A program made the translations under genes and the position numbers. Of a DNA stretch of 26,750 nt, positions 1 through 7,465 are shown in pieces. The notes beneath the pieces are model-generated. The model was given only the letters and a program-made list of their open reading frames with translations. It did no database searches and was not told where the DNA came from. The DNA is from Acidobacteriota bacterium (GTDB lineage: Bacteria; Acidobacteriota; Terriglobia; Terriglobales; Acidobacteriaceae): contig JAGWML010000010.1 in the NCBI GenBank assembly GCA_028873155.1, positions 1 to 26,750 of the forward strand. The letters are read 5' to 3'. Within the stretch, counting starts at the first letter, position 1. Each line of letters begins with the position of its first letter.

Positions 1-132
1 GCTGTGTGAGCCAGACACTCCGGATCGCTTTGCGCCAGCCCGGCGACACGCGGTCCGGTGCGAGGTCCGCGCGTGTCCCCGGCCCGTTGCGAACCGACGG
101 CAGACCTGGTGCGTCTAACTCTGCACAGGCAG

Positions 133-138
133 TATCCT
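133..138 (+). promoter_or_regulatory. possible -10 box of the moaD-moaE gene
   Basis: The hexamer TATCCT matches the TATAAT consensus at 4 of 6 positions and ends 7 bases before the ATG at 146. If used, transcription would start at or near the A of the start codon, giving a leaderless mRNA. No convincing -35 element lies 16-18 bases upstream. The placement resembles the boxes before hfq, rapZ and pyrE in this window. Confidence 0.3.
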
Positions 139-145
139 TCTATCT

Positions 146-856
146 ATGACACAGGTGCGCGTGCTGGCGTTTGGCGTGTTGAAAGACAGGCTGGGCCAAG
201 ACTCATTTGCGATGACAGTGCCGGATCGTGCGACCGTCGCCGATCTTCTGACGCAGCTCGGCGAGACGCAGCCCGGCGTGATCCTCAAGGGCATCGCTGT
301 CAGCGTGAATGCCGAGTATGCAACGGCAGGTCACCTGTTGCGGGATGGAGACGAAGTGGGCTTGTTGCCTCCGGTCTCGGGCGGGAACCTGGACCTGGAT
401 CCGGTGCGGATTGCCCTTGTGCGCGAGCGCATGGATGCTGCGGCTCTGGCTGATGCGGTTAAGGATGGAGCGGACGGCGCAGTCGTGGTTTTTGACGGAA
501 TTGTGCGCAACCAGTCGCGCGGCCGGAAGACCCTGCACCTGGACTACGAAGCGTACGAAGACATGGCGCAGCGCCAGATGACAGCGCTGGCGCAGGAAGC
601 CTTGACCCGTTTCGGAGTGCGCCATGTGACCATCGTTCACCGGCTGGGGCGCTTGCAGATTGGCGAGACGAGCGTGTTGATCGTGGTTGCGTCGGCCCAT
701 CGTGCGCAGGCCTTTGATGCCTGCCGGTGGGTCATCGATACCCTCAAAAAGACCGTCCCCATCTGGAAGAAGGAAACTTTTGTAGACGGAGCAGTCTGGA
801 CGGATGGGGAGCCATTCCCGCCTGCGATTCAGGTGGAGGTTCCGGATGCGCGGTAG
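146..856 (+). CDS. moaE: MoaD-MoaE fusion, molybdopterin synthase
   Basis: Molybdopterin synthase converts cyclic pyranopterin monophosphate (precursor Z) to molybdopterin in molybdenum cofactor synthesis, using sulfur carried as a thiocarboxylate on the C-terminal glycine of MoaD. Here both subunits lie in one 236-aa chain. Residues 1-80 are MoaD-like with a ubiquitin-type fold and end in PPVSGG (Gly79-Gly80). Residues 81-236 are MoaE-like, including the VPIWKKE motif (about 205-210) with the catalytic lysines expected near 201 and 208. The di-glycine is internal, so it must be freed by cleavage to be thiocarboxylated, as reported for the mycobacterial MoaX fusion. The ATG at 146 begins a typical MoaD N-terminus. 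The 3' end overlaps the VWA gene by 11 bases. No other moa gene is in the window. Product confidence is high; processing of the fusion is inference. Confidence 0.93.
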   Translation: MTQVRVLAFGVLKDRLGQDSFAMTVPDRATVADLLTQLGETQPGVILKGIAVSVNAEYATAGHLLRDGDEVGLLPPVSGGNLDLDPVRIALVRERMDAAALADAVKDGADGAVVVFDGIVRNQSRGRKTLHLDYEAYEDMAQRQMTALAQEALTRFGVRHVTIVHRLGRLQIGETSVLIVVASAHRAQAFDACRWVIDTLKKTVPIWKKETFVDGAVWTDGEPFPPAIQVEVPDAR

Positions 857-1778
857 GTGGGTGCGAAGGGCGGCGAAGGCGCTTTGCCTTGCATGCTCGC
901 TCGCATTCGCGTGGCCGAGCGCTCGCGCCCAGGATGTTACGTTCAAGATGGATGTGAAGCTGGTCAACGTCTTCGTCAATGTGACCGACCAGAATGGGGC
1001 CATTGTCGGAGGGTTGTCTCGCGATGACTTTGCTCTGTTTGAAGATGGCCGTCCGCAGAAGATCTCGCTCTTCGAACGTCAGTCCGAAGTCCCGCTCAAT
1101 ATCACTCTGGCAATCGATACCAGCGATAGTGTGTATAAGGACCGGGCCCTGGAACACGATGCCGGCAAGCGATTCGCACTGGCTCTTTTGCGGCCACAGG
1201 ACCAGATGAGCGTAATCGAGTTCGCCACGTTCGTTACGGAGCGGACCTCGTTCACCAACAACCTCAAGCAAATCGATCATGGATTGGATAGTCTGCGAGG
1301 CGGCGATTCGACCGCACTCTACGACGCAATCTATCTCGCATCGCAGCGGCTCGGGCAGAAGCAGGGAAGGAAGATTCTGGTCCTGGTCTCCGATGGTGGA
1401 GACACCGCGAAGAGCACTACCTATCCGCAGGCACTGGAGCAGGCTCTGCGCAATGAAGTGATGATTTACAGCATCATCGATGTGCCGATTGAGGCCAGCG
1501 CGGGGCGCGACATCGGCGGCGAACACGCTTTGATTACACTCGCCGAACAGACAGGTGGCAAGAGCTTCTATGCCGATCAGGGAGGGCTGGATCAGGCATT
1601 CAAGAAGGTGAGCGACGATCTGCGCACGCAATATCTTCTGGGCTACTACCCGCAGAACCAGGTTCCGGGCTCGGACTTTCATCGCATTCGAGTCACCATT
1701 CCGCGCGCCGCGCTGGGACAGTACAGCATCAGTTCCCGCACAGGTTATTACGCGGATTCAACGGCGAAGCGGCACTGA
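846..1778 (+). CDS. secreted VWA-domain protein, acidobacterial type
   Basis: A 310-aa protein with a cleavable signal peptide (positively charged start, hydrophobic stretch about 11-23, likely cut after ARA near residue 28) and one von Willebrand factor A domain. The metal-ion-dependent adhesion site is complete: DTSDS (91-95), Thr156 in GGDSTALYD, and Asp183 in VSDGGDT. The segment before the domain (VTDQNGAIVGGLSRDDFALFEDG) is typical of the VWFA-related family common in Acidobacteria. The role is unknown; adhesion or protein-protein binding outside the inner membrane is likely. An in-frame ATG at 804 would add 14 arginine-rich residues and hide the signal peptide. I prefer 846, which has a good GGTGGAGG ribosome site just upstream. 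The 11-base overlap with moaD-moaE suggests co-transcription rather than shared function. Confidence 0.85.
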   Translation: MRGRWVRRAAKALCLACSLAFAWPSARAQDVTFKMDVKLVNVFVNVTDQNGAIVGGLSRDDFALFEDGRPQKISLFERQSEVPLNITLAIDTSDSVYKDRALEHDAGKRFALALLRPQDQMSVIEFATFVTERTSFTNNLKQIDHGLDSLRGGDSTALYDAIYLASQRLGQKQGRKILVLVSDGGDTAKSTTYPQALEQALRNEVMIYSIIDVPIEASAGRDIGGEHALITLAEQTGGKSFYADQGGLDQAFKKVSDDLRTQYLLGYYPQNQVPGSDFHRIRVTIPRAALGQYSISSRTGYYADSTAKRH

Positions 1779-1828
1779 GGCCCACTTGCGACGCTCACCA
1801 CCAACATTCTGTGAGGCGAGCACGTCAT

Positions 1829-1842
1829 GCCTGACGCCAGGC
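1829..1842 (+). repeat. small inverted repeat upstream of hfq
   Basis: GCCTG (1829-1833) and CAGGC (1838-1842) form a perfect 5-bp inverted repeat around ACGC. It sits where the -35 region of the hfq promoter would be if transcription starts at 1871. It could be an operator half-site pair or a weak hairpin at the end of the VWA transcript. No T-tract follows, so a terminator is unlikely. A repeat this short can arise by chance. Confidence 0.3.
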
Positions 1843-1858
1843 GTTCTGCATCCGCGAC

Positions 1859-1864
1859 TACAAT
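1859..1864 (+). promoter_or_regulatory. -10 box of hfq, leaderless type
   Basis: TACAAT matches the consensus at 5 of 6 positions and ends 6 bases before the ATG at 1871, so the predicted transcription start falls on the start codon. There is no ribosome-binding site between the box and the ATG, which fits a leaderless mRNA. A -35 element is not evident. Confidence 0.5.
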
Positions 1865-1870
1865 GAGATC

Positions 1871-2164
1871 ATGACCGTACCTGTGTCCTCACGTCACTCT
1901 GCGAAGACGCCGCCTCCGGGTGAAACCGGGCAGGAGGCGCTCTATCTGCGCTCACTCAGCGAGCGGCAGATCAATGTCTCCATCAAGCTGCAAGACGGTG
2001 AAACGGTAAACGGCTGGATTGAGTATTTTGACGACTCGATGCTGCGCCTGACACGAGACGGAAAGCCCAATCTATTTATCTACAAGAACCAGATTCAAAC
2101 GATCACCGAGAATGCGGGCAAGCGGGCGCCACGCAGCGCCAACTCGCGGGAGGCGAGCGCATGA
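1871..2164 (+). CDS. hfq: Hfq-like Sm-fold RNA-binding protein
   Basis: A 97-aa protein whose residues about 22-80 align with Hfq: a short N-terminal helix (LYLRSLSERQ), the Sm1 strand block (INVSIKLQDGETVNGWIEYFD) and an Sm2-type end (LFIYKNQIQTI). Hfq is a hexameric RNA chaperone that pairs small RNAs with mRNAs. Differences from E. coli Hfq are visible. The Sm2 YKH motif reads YKN, so the proximal-face histidine is replaced by Asn73. The rim motif RRER reads SERQ, losing most of the arginine patch. There is also a 20-residue leading extension. It is therefore a divergent Hfq whose RNA preferences cannot be assumed. The stop codon overlaps the next gene's start as ATGA, which suggests translational coupling. 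The start at 1871 follows a TACAAT box by 6 bases. Confidence 0.8.
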   Translation: MTVPVSSRHSAKTPPPGETGQEALYLRSLSERQINVSIKLQDGETVNGWIEYFDDSMLRLTRDGKPNLFIYKNQIQTITENAGKRAPRSANSREASA

Positions 2165-3051
2165 GTGAGTCGCCTTCGTCCGATTTCCTGTGGGTCACAC
2201 GCGCTGCGCCCATCGCGAAAGAAGCGGGCGCGCTGTTGCGTGAGTTTTTCGCGCAGGGAGTGGAGACCGAGTACAAGGGAGACGTGGATCTGGTGACGGT
2301 TGCGGACCGTACTGCGGAAAAGCTTATTCGGCAGCGACTGGGTGAGACCTTTCCCAACCATGGAATCTTTGGTGAAGAGGGAACCCGCGAGCGGCTCGAT
2401 CAGGAATTCCGGTGGTATGTCGATCCGCTGGACGGGACGACGAACTTCGCGCACGGGTTTCCGCAGTTCTGCGTCTCGCTGGGATTGGAGCAGCGCCCCG
2501 AACGGGTCCGCTCCGATGAGGACGGAAGCCTGGTTGCTGCGGTGATCTACGATCCGATGCGGGATGAGCTCTTTACCGCAGAGAAGGGACGCGGCGCGCA
2601 GTTGAATGGCAAGGCGTTGCACGTTTCGCGCAATGCGATGTTGGCCGAGGCGCTTGTAGCGACCGGATTTCCCAGCCGCAAGCGGCACCAGAGCCCGAAT
2701 ATCCACTTCTACCAAGAGTTCACCTTGCGCTCGCATGGCGTGCGGCGCGCGGGCTCAGCCGCTCTGGACCTGGCCTATGTAGCGGCTGGACGCATGGATG
2801 CGTTCTGGGAATTCAACCTGAACCCTTGGGACACGGCGGCCGGAATTCTGCTGGTGGAAGAGGCAGGTGGCCGCGTCACCGATTTCGCGGGCAGGCAGTA
2901 CCGCCTTGCAAGCGACGAGGTTCTGGCCTCGAATGGATTCATTCACGAGGAGATGCTGCGTTTCTTCGATGACATGTTTGCTGGACGGGACTTGAGTCCG
3001 ATTCCCACGCCGGCCGAGTGGGCTGCAACGCGCGAAGCGGCGGGCCGCTGA
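2161..3051 (+). CDS. suhB: inositol monophosphatase family protein
   Basis: A 296-aa Mg2+-dependent phosphatase of the inositol-monophosphatase fold, expected to hydrolyse inositol 1-phosphate or a related sugar phosphate in the cytoplasm. The metal-binding motifs are complete: GEEG (71-74), DPLDGT (88-93) and the C-terminal PWDTAAG (222-228, Asp224). Family members include SuhB, which in E. coli also takes part in rRNA antitermination with Nus factors, and CysQ-like nucleotidases. The motifs alone cannot fix the substrate. The start codon overlaps the hfq stop (ATGA), so the two genes very probably share one mRNA. Confidence 0.88.
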   Translation: MSESPSSDFLWVTRAAPIAKEAGALLREFFAQGVETEYKGDVDLVTVADRTAEKLIRQRLGETFPNHGIFGEEGTRERLDQEFRWYVDPLDGTTNFAHGFPQFCVSLGLEQRPERVRSDEDGSLVAAVIYDPMRDELFTAEKGRGAQLNGKALHVSRNAMLAEALVATGFPSRKRHQSPNIHFYQEFTLRSHGVRRAGSAALDLAYVAAGRMDAFWEFNLNPWDTAAGILLVEEAGGRVTDFAGRQYRLASDEVLASNGFIHEEMLRFFDDMFAGRDLSPIPTPAEWAATREAAGR

Positions 3052-3138
3052 ATCGGAGTTCGCCGGGCGGGTTGAGAAACCGGATTCCCACATGGCAAAA
3101 CACGCAATCCCAGGGTCAAGTCAATGGCTGGCCCTGTG

Positions 3139-3147
3139 TGCTACTAT
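3139..3147 (+). promoter_or_regulatory. extended -10 promoter of the ferredoxin gene
   Basis: TG at 3139-3140, one base, then TACTAT at 3142-3147 gives an extended -10 element. A start near 3154 would leave a leader of about 30 bases, which includes a GGAG ribosome site before the ATG at 3185. The -35 region is poor, as is common for extended -10 promoters. Confidence 0.45.
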
Positions 3148-3184
3148 CAGCGTCGAAGGTTGACCCTCCTCGGAGACAGTAAAG

Positions 3185-3445
3185 ATGGCATACGTGATTG
3201 CAGAACCCTGTATCGGCACCAAGGACACCGCCTGCGTGGACGCCTGTCCTGTCGATTGCATCCACCCCAAGAAGGACGAGTCCGGCTTCGGAGATTCCGA
3301 TCAGCTCTTCATCGATCCGGTCGAGTGCATCGACTGCGGCGCATGCGTTCCGGCCTGCCCGGTTTCGGCAATTTTTGCGCAGGATGACCTGCCGGAGAAG
3401 TGGGCTCACTTTACCCAGAAGAACGCCGCGCACTACGGCCGGTAG
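3185..3445 (+). CDS. fdxA: 7Fe-type ferredoxin ([3Fe-4S] plus [4Fe-4S])
   Basis: An 86-aa electron carrier. The cysteine pattern is C9-x7-C17-x3-C21-P-x2-C25 followed by C48-x2-C51-x2-C54-x3-C58-P. By comparison with Azotobacter FdI, C9, C17 and C58 would bind a [3Fe-4S] cluster, and C21, C48, C51 and C54 a [4Fe-4S] cluster. The residue that would complete a second [4Fe-4S] cluster is Thr12 rather than Cys, which supports the 7Fe type. C25 is the extra cysteine seen in this family. The short C-terminal tail ends HYGR. The gene stands alone with its own promoter and terminator, so its redox partner cannot be inferred from neighbours. Confidence 0.92.
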   Translation: MAYVIAEPCIGTKDTACVDACPVDCIHPKKDESGFGDSDQLFIDPVECIDCGACVPACPVSAIFAQDDLPEKWAHFTQKNAAHYGR

Positions 3446-3471
3446 TTCGATTCTTCGAGTTCCATTCCACG

Positions 3472-3503
3472 CGCGCATCCTGCTTTGCGGGGTGCGCGTT
3501 TGT
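3472..3503 (+). terminator. rho-independent terminator after the ferredoxin gene
   Basis: A 9-bp stem pairs CGCGCATCC (3472-3480) with GGGTGCGCG (3490-3498), with one G-T wobble. The loop is 9 bases and the 3' side runs into TTTGTGT. It lies 27 bases after the ferredoxin stop and before recO, so recO needs its own promoter or readthrough. Confidence 0.75.
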
Positions 3504-3556
3504 GTCTCTGGCGGCACATCGGCGCCCAACGCGCCGTTCTCCATTGAGGAAGTTTC

Positions 3557-4294
3557 ATGAGCGTGCTGACCTCAGAGGCAGTGGTCCTGCGCACCTGGCC
3601 CGTGCATGAGGCCGACCTGATTGTGAGCCTGTTTACGCGCGATTATGGGCGCCTGCGCGGGGTCGCAAAGGCGGCGCTGAAGAGCCGCAGACGTTTCGGC
3701 GGCGCACTGGAGCCGATGACGCTCGCTCGCGCCTGGTTTGCCGAGCGGCCGCGCCAGGAACTGATGCGGCTGGATCAGCTTGAGATCATCCGCTCGCCCC
3801 TCTCAACGCCAGTGGACGCCGTTCGCATGGCAATCCTGAGCCTGTATGCCGAAGTGCTGGATGAGGCGCTCCCGGAGCGCGATCCGCAAGACAGTGTCTT
3901 TCGGCTCCTTGCCAGTGTTCTGGAGCAAACGACGACGGAGCAGCCGTGGATGCCGCTTACCTACTTTCTTCTCTGGATGACTCGCCTGATGGGACTGCTG
4001 CCGGAGATCGGCCGGTGCACCGTTTGTGGCGAGGCATTGCACGCGGACGAAATCTCATTCAGCCTGTACGCCGATGGATTATTCTGCGGTGTCCATCGGC
4101 CGGACCACGCAGCCGAGCTTTGCGCGGACTCCTTGCACCTGGCGCAGAGGATGCTGCGGGTTCCGGTCTCGGCATTGGCCGGGGAGCCATGGCCGCGCCG
4201 GCGTGCCTCCGACCTTCGGCGGTTTGCGCTGCAGGCTCTGGAGCGGCATCTGGAGCGCCGGTTGCGCGCTGCCGAGACGCTGGCGCGGCTCTGA
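3557..4294 (+). CDS. recO: DNA repair protein RecO
   Basis: A 245-aa protein of the RecO family, which loads RecA onto SSB-coated single-stranded DNA with RecR and anneals complementary strands. The N-terminal OB-fold shows the usual opening (SVLTSEAVVLRTWPVHEADLIV, then LFTRDYGRLRGVAKAALKS). A helical C-terminal domain contains a zinc-binding-like segment: CTVCG, then about 23 residues later GLFCGVH. The last ligand position appears to be a histidine or absent rather than the usual second CxxC, so zinc binding may be altered. The ATG at 3557 has a GAGGAAG ribosome site about 5 bases upstream. Size and order of conserved blocks fit the family. Confidence 0.9.
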   Translation: MSVLTSEAVVLRTWPVHEADLIVSLFTRDYGRLRGVAKAALKSRRRFGGALEPMTLARAWFAERPRQELMRLDQLEIIRSPLSTPVDAVRMAILSLYAEVLDEALPERDPQDSVFRLLASVLEQTTTEQPWMPLTYFLLWMTRLMGLLPEIGRCTVCGEALHADEISFSLYADGLFCGVHRPDHAAELCADSLHLAQRMLRVPVSALAGEPWPRRRASDLRRFALQALERHLERRLRAAETLARL

Positions 4295-4349
4295 TCGAAT
4301 TACAGCGTCAGGGCTGATAAACTGGGCGAAGTTCCTTCTAAGAGAGTGA

Positions 4350-5312
4350 GTGTCTGTGTCTTCCTCCGCACTGGGATTCAAGTTGAAACCTGGGGTTCTC
4401 ACCTTTCAGGATCTGCTCTTCCGCCTTCAGGGATTTTGGGCGGAGCGCGGCTGCGTACTGCAGCAGCCCTACGATGTCGAAGTGGGCGCGGGCACCATGG
4501 CGCCGGAGACGTTTTTGCGCGTGCTGGGGCCGAAGCCTTACAGAGTGGGCTACGCACAGCCCTCGCGGCGGCCAGCCGACGGGCGCTATGGCGAGAACCC
4601 GAACCGGCTGTTCAAGCACACGCAGTTTCAGCTCATCCTCAAGCCGCCACCAGAAAATGTGCAGGAGCTTTACCTGCAATCGCTGGAAGCTCTCGGCATT
4701 GACCTCAAGAAGCATGACCTGAAATTTGAAGAGGACAACTGGGAGTGGCCGGCCGGAGGCGCATGGGGCGTGGGCTGGCAGGTCATGCTGGACGGGCTGG
4801 AGATTACGCAGTTCACCTACTTTCAGCAGTGCGGCGGGCAGGATCTGGACCCCATCTGCGCGGAGCTGACGTATGGGCTGGAGCGGATTGCGGCCTTCCT
4901 GCAGGATGTCGACTCGATTTACGACATCGTGTGGGCGCGCAATCCCGAGACCGGAGCGCCGGTGACCTACGGTGAAGTGCGGCTCGCGGAGGAGCTGCAG
5001 TTTTCCGTCTACAACTTCGAGATTGCCGATATTGACAACCTGTGGGAGCACTTTAACCGGTTCGAGGCCGAAGCGAAAGGGCTGCTTGCCCAGGCGGACA
5101 CGTTGCTGGCCAGCGAGACTGCGACTCCGGCCGAGAAGCGGCGCTTCCCGCTGCTGGCGACCTATGAGCTGGCTCTTAAATGCTCCAACCTCTTCAACGT
5201 GCTGGACGCTCGCGGCGCGATCAGCGTCACCGAGCGCGTGGGCGTCATCGGGCGCATTCGCACGCTGGCTGTGGGAGTGGCCAAGGCTTACGCGGCGCAG
5301 CAAGCCGCCTAG
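4350..5312 (+). CDS. glyQ: glycine-tRNA ligase alpha subunit
   Basis: The catalytic alpha subunit of the alpha2-beta2 bacterial glycyl-tRNA synthetase, a class II enzyme that charges tRNA-Gly in the cytoplasm. Strong blocks are visible: LTFQDLLFRLQGFWAERGC, VEVGAGTMAPETFLRVLGP, the RRPADGRYGENPNRL motif, EDNWEWPAGGAWGVGW, and ITQFTYFQQCGGQDL. The length of 320 aa is close to the 303 aa of E. coli GlyQ, with a slightly longer N-terminus. No ATG lies near the start. GTG at 4350 or GTG at 4356 are both possible, and the purine-rich AGAGAG upstream is better spaced for 4356. glyS follows after a short gap, so the two subunits are co-expressed. Confidence 0.96.
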   Translation: MSVSSSALGFKLKPGVLTFQDLLFRLQGFWAERGCVLQQPYDVEVGAGTMAPETFLRVLGPKPYRVGYAQPSRRPADGRYGENPNRLFKHTQFQLILKPPPENVQELYLQSLEALGIDLKKHDLKFEEDNWEWPAGGAWGVGWQVMLDGLEITQFTYFQQCGGQDLDPICAELTYGLERIAAFLQDVDSIYDIVWARNPETGAPVTYGEVRLAEELQFSVYNFEIADIDNLWEHFNRFEAEAKGLLAQADTLLASETATPAEKRRFPLLATYELALKCSNLFNVLDARGAISVTERVGVIGRIRTLAVGVAKAYAAQQAA

Positions 5313-5354
5313 CCGGGCTGAGTCGTCGCACGATTTCAAGTGAGTTGGATACCT

Positions 5355-7439
5355 ATGTCAGATTTTTTGCTGGAGATTGGGCTGGAAGAGGTTCCGGCCC
5401 GCATGATTGCCGGGGCTGAGGCGGAGCTGGGTCGCCGCGTGAAGGAGCTTCTGACGCGCGAGCGGCTGCTTGCGCCGGAGGCAAAGCTGACCACGTACTC
5501 CACGCCGCGGCGGCTGGCTGTGCTGGTGGAAGGCGTGCTGGCCGCGCAGCCCGATACGGACGAGCAGATGACGGGCCCGTCGTGGAAAGTGGCCTTCAAG
5601 GATGACGCGCCAACGCCTGCGGCAGAAGCCTTTGCGAAGAAGGCAGGCGTTCCTGTTTCTGCGCTGGAAAAAGTGACGACCACCAAGGGCGAGTATGTCG
5701 GCGTGACCGTCCGGCGGCAGGGGGTCAGTGCGGCGCAGTTGCTGGCGACGGAGTTGCCCAGGGAAGTGCTGGCGCTCTACTGGGCGAAGAATATGTACTG
5801 GCGTGAGGGCAAGCCGGAGCGGTTTGTGCGCCCGCTGCGCTGGGTCGTGGCTCTTCTGGATGCCGTCGTCGTTCCGTTGGAAATTGCGGGCATAACCGCG
5901 GGCAACGCGAGCCGCGGCCATCGCGTGCTGCATGGAGACCGCTCCGTGGTTTTAACTTTGGCCGGGAGCTACGCAGAACAGATGCGCGCGGCGTTCGTCG
6001 TGGCCGATGTGGCGGAGCGGCGGCAGATCATCCGCAAGGCGCTCGACAAGGCGACGCGAGCCGTGCCGGGAGCACGCTGGCGTGAGGATGAGCCACTGCT
6101 GGAGACGGTGGTGCACCTGACGGAATGGCCGACGGTTATCCTGGGCAACTTTGAGCGGGAGTTTCTGTCGCTGCCTGAAGAGGTGCTGGTCACGGTGATG
6201 CGCGACCACCAGAAGTACTTTGCCGTGGAGGATGCTCACAGCAAACTTGCGCCGCACTTTCTGGCTGTGCTGAACACTGAAGCGGACGCGGATGGGGAAG
6301 CGATCATCCGCCATGGGAACCAAAAGGTTCTCGTCGCCCGCTTCAAGGACGCCCGATTCTTCTGGGACTTTGACCAGAAGACGCCGCTGGCCGAGCGTGT
6401 CGAGAGCCTGAAGCATGTGACCTTCCAGAAGCAGCTGGGCAGCTACCACTGGAAGACAGAGCAGAATCTTCGCGTGACGCGCGCACTGGCTGCTGCCGTC
6501 AAGGGCGCGGGTGTCGCATTCGACGAAGCCGCCCTTCTCAAAGCCGTGGAACTGGCAAAGACTGACCTGACGACCGAGCTGGTGAAGGAATTCACAGAGC
6601 TGCAAGGTATCATTGGCGGGCTCTATGCGCGGGCGCAGGGGCTGGGCGAGCGGGTTGCGCTGGCGATCTATGAGCAGTACACGCCCGCTTCGACGGAGGA
6701 CAACATTCCCGTCTCGGTGGAGGGGCAGATTCTTGGACTGGCGGATCGCATCCAGACCATTGTGTCGATGTTCGGAATTGGAAATGCGCCGACGGGTTCG
6801 AAAGATCCGTTTGCATTGCGTCGCGCCGCCAATGCCATCGTGAAGATTCTGGCCGAGTCGGAGCTGCCGCTGACACTTGATTCTGTCCTGCATGGATCGG
6901 GCGCAGATGGCGCAAACAAGGAACAGGTGGCTGCATTTCTTCGCGAGCGGCTGCATTTTTACCTCAAGGACATGCGCAGCTTTCCCTACGACGTAGTCAA
7001 TGCCGTGCTGGCTGCAGGCGCCGACGACGTGCGCGATGCGATTGCACGCGCCGAGGCACTGACTGCGGCGCGGACTTCTTCCGATTTTGAGGCGATCTCC
7101 GCAGCGTTCAAGCGCATCAAGAACATCCTGCGGCAAGCCGGAGAAAAGGGCTTCGCGGTGGGTGAGGCGCAGAGCGGGAAGCTGGCGCCCGAGGCGCAGC
7201 ACCTTGCGGATGCCGCCGCTGCGCTGGCGCCCAAAGTGACTGCGCTGCGAGAGAAGCGAGCGTATGGCGAGGCGTTGGCGGAGATTGCCACGCTGCGGCC
7301 TGTCGTGGACGCCTTCTTTGACAAGGTGATGGTGCTCGACCCGGACCCGCAGGTGCGCGGCGCTCATCTCGGTCTGATTGACGGAGTGCTGCGGAGCTTC
7401 TCCGGCATCGCCGATTTCAGCGAGATTGTGACGGCATAA
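5355..7439 (+). CDS. glyS: glycine-tRNA ligase beta subunit
   Basis: The beta subunit of the two-subunit glycyl-tRNA synthetase, involved in tRNA-Gly recognition. The 694-aa product (E. coli 689) begins with the typical SDFLLEIGLEEVPARMI and holds the conserved YWAKNMYWREG, PLRWVVALLD, NASRGHRVLHG and VTVMRDHQKYFAV blocks. An HD-like segment follows (GGLYARAQGLGERVALAIYEQYTP), then a C-terminal DALR-type anticodon-binding region ending in KVMVLDPDPQVRGAHL. I chose the ATG at 5355; a GTG at 5340 would add only five residues and does not match the family N-terminus. The gap after glyQ is 42 bases. Confidence 0.96.
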   Translation: MSDFLLEIGLEEVPARMIAGAEAELGRRVKELLTRERLLAPEAKLTTYSTPRRLAVLVEGVLAAQPDTDEQMTGPSWKVAFKDDAPTPAAEAFAKKAGVPVSALEKVTTTKGEYVGVTVRRQGVSAAQLLATELPREVLALYWAKNMYWREGKPERFVRPLRWVVALLDAVVVPLEIAGITAGNASRGHRVLHGDRSVVLTLAGSYAEQMRAAFVVADVAERRQIIRKALDKATRAVPGARWREDEPLLETVVHLTEWPTVILGNFEREFLSLPEEVLVTVMRDHQKYFAVEDAHSKLAPHFLAVLNTEADADGEAIIRHGNQKVLVARFKDARFFWDFDQKTPLAERVESLKHVTFQKQLGSYHWKTEQNLRVTRALAAAVKGAGVAFDEAALLKAVELAKTDLTTELVKEFTELQGIIGGLYARAQGLGERVALAIYEQYTPASTEDNIPVSVEGQILGLADRIQTIVSMFGIGNAPTGSKDPFALRRAANAIVKILAESELPLTLDSVLHGSGADGANKEQVAAFLRERLHFYLKDMRSFPYDVVNAVLAAGADDVRDAIARAEALTAARTSSDFEAISAAFKRIKNILRQAGEKGFAVGEAQSGKLAPEAQHLADAAAALAPKVTALREKRAYGEALAEIATLRPVVDAFFDKVMVLDPDPQVRGAHLGLIDGVLRSFSGIADFSEIVTA

Positions 7440-7451
7440 CGGGCGCACCAC

Positions 7452-7457
7452 TACAAT
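7452..7457 (+). promoter_or_regulatory. -10 box of the 7466 gene, leaderless type
   Basis: TACAAT, in the context ACTACAAT that also precedes hfq, ends 8 bases before the ATG at 7466 and 5 bases before an in-frame GTG at 7463. It lies just after the glyS stop, so this gene probably has its own promoter even though it follows glyS closely. No -35 element is clear. Confidence 0.45.
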
Positions 7458-7465
7458 CGAGTGTG

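Noticed and set aside
1..145. Possible 3' end of an upstream gene
   Set aside because: I could not find a frame with recognisable protein sequence or a clear stop or terminator, so nothing is called there.
744..1682. Open frame of 312 codons on the minus strand across moaD-moaE and the VWA gene
   Set aside because: It covers the ends of two well-supported plus-strand genes and has no recognisable domain.
4338..5339. Open frame of 333 codons on the minus strand across glyQ
   Set aside because: It is antisense to glyQ, whose family motifs are complete.
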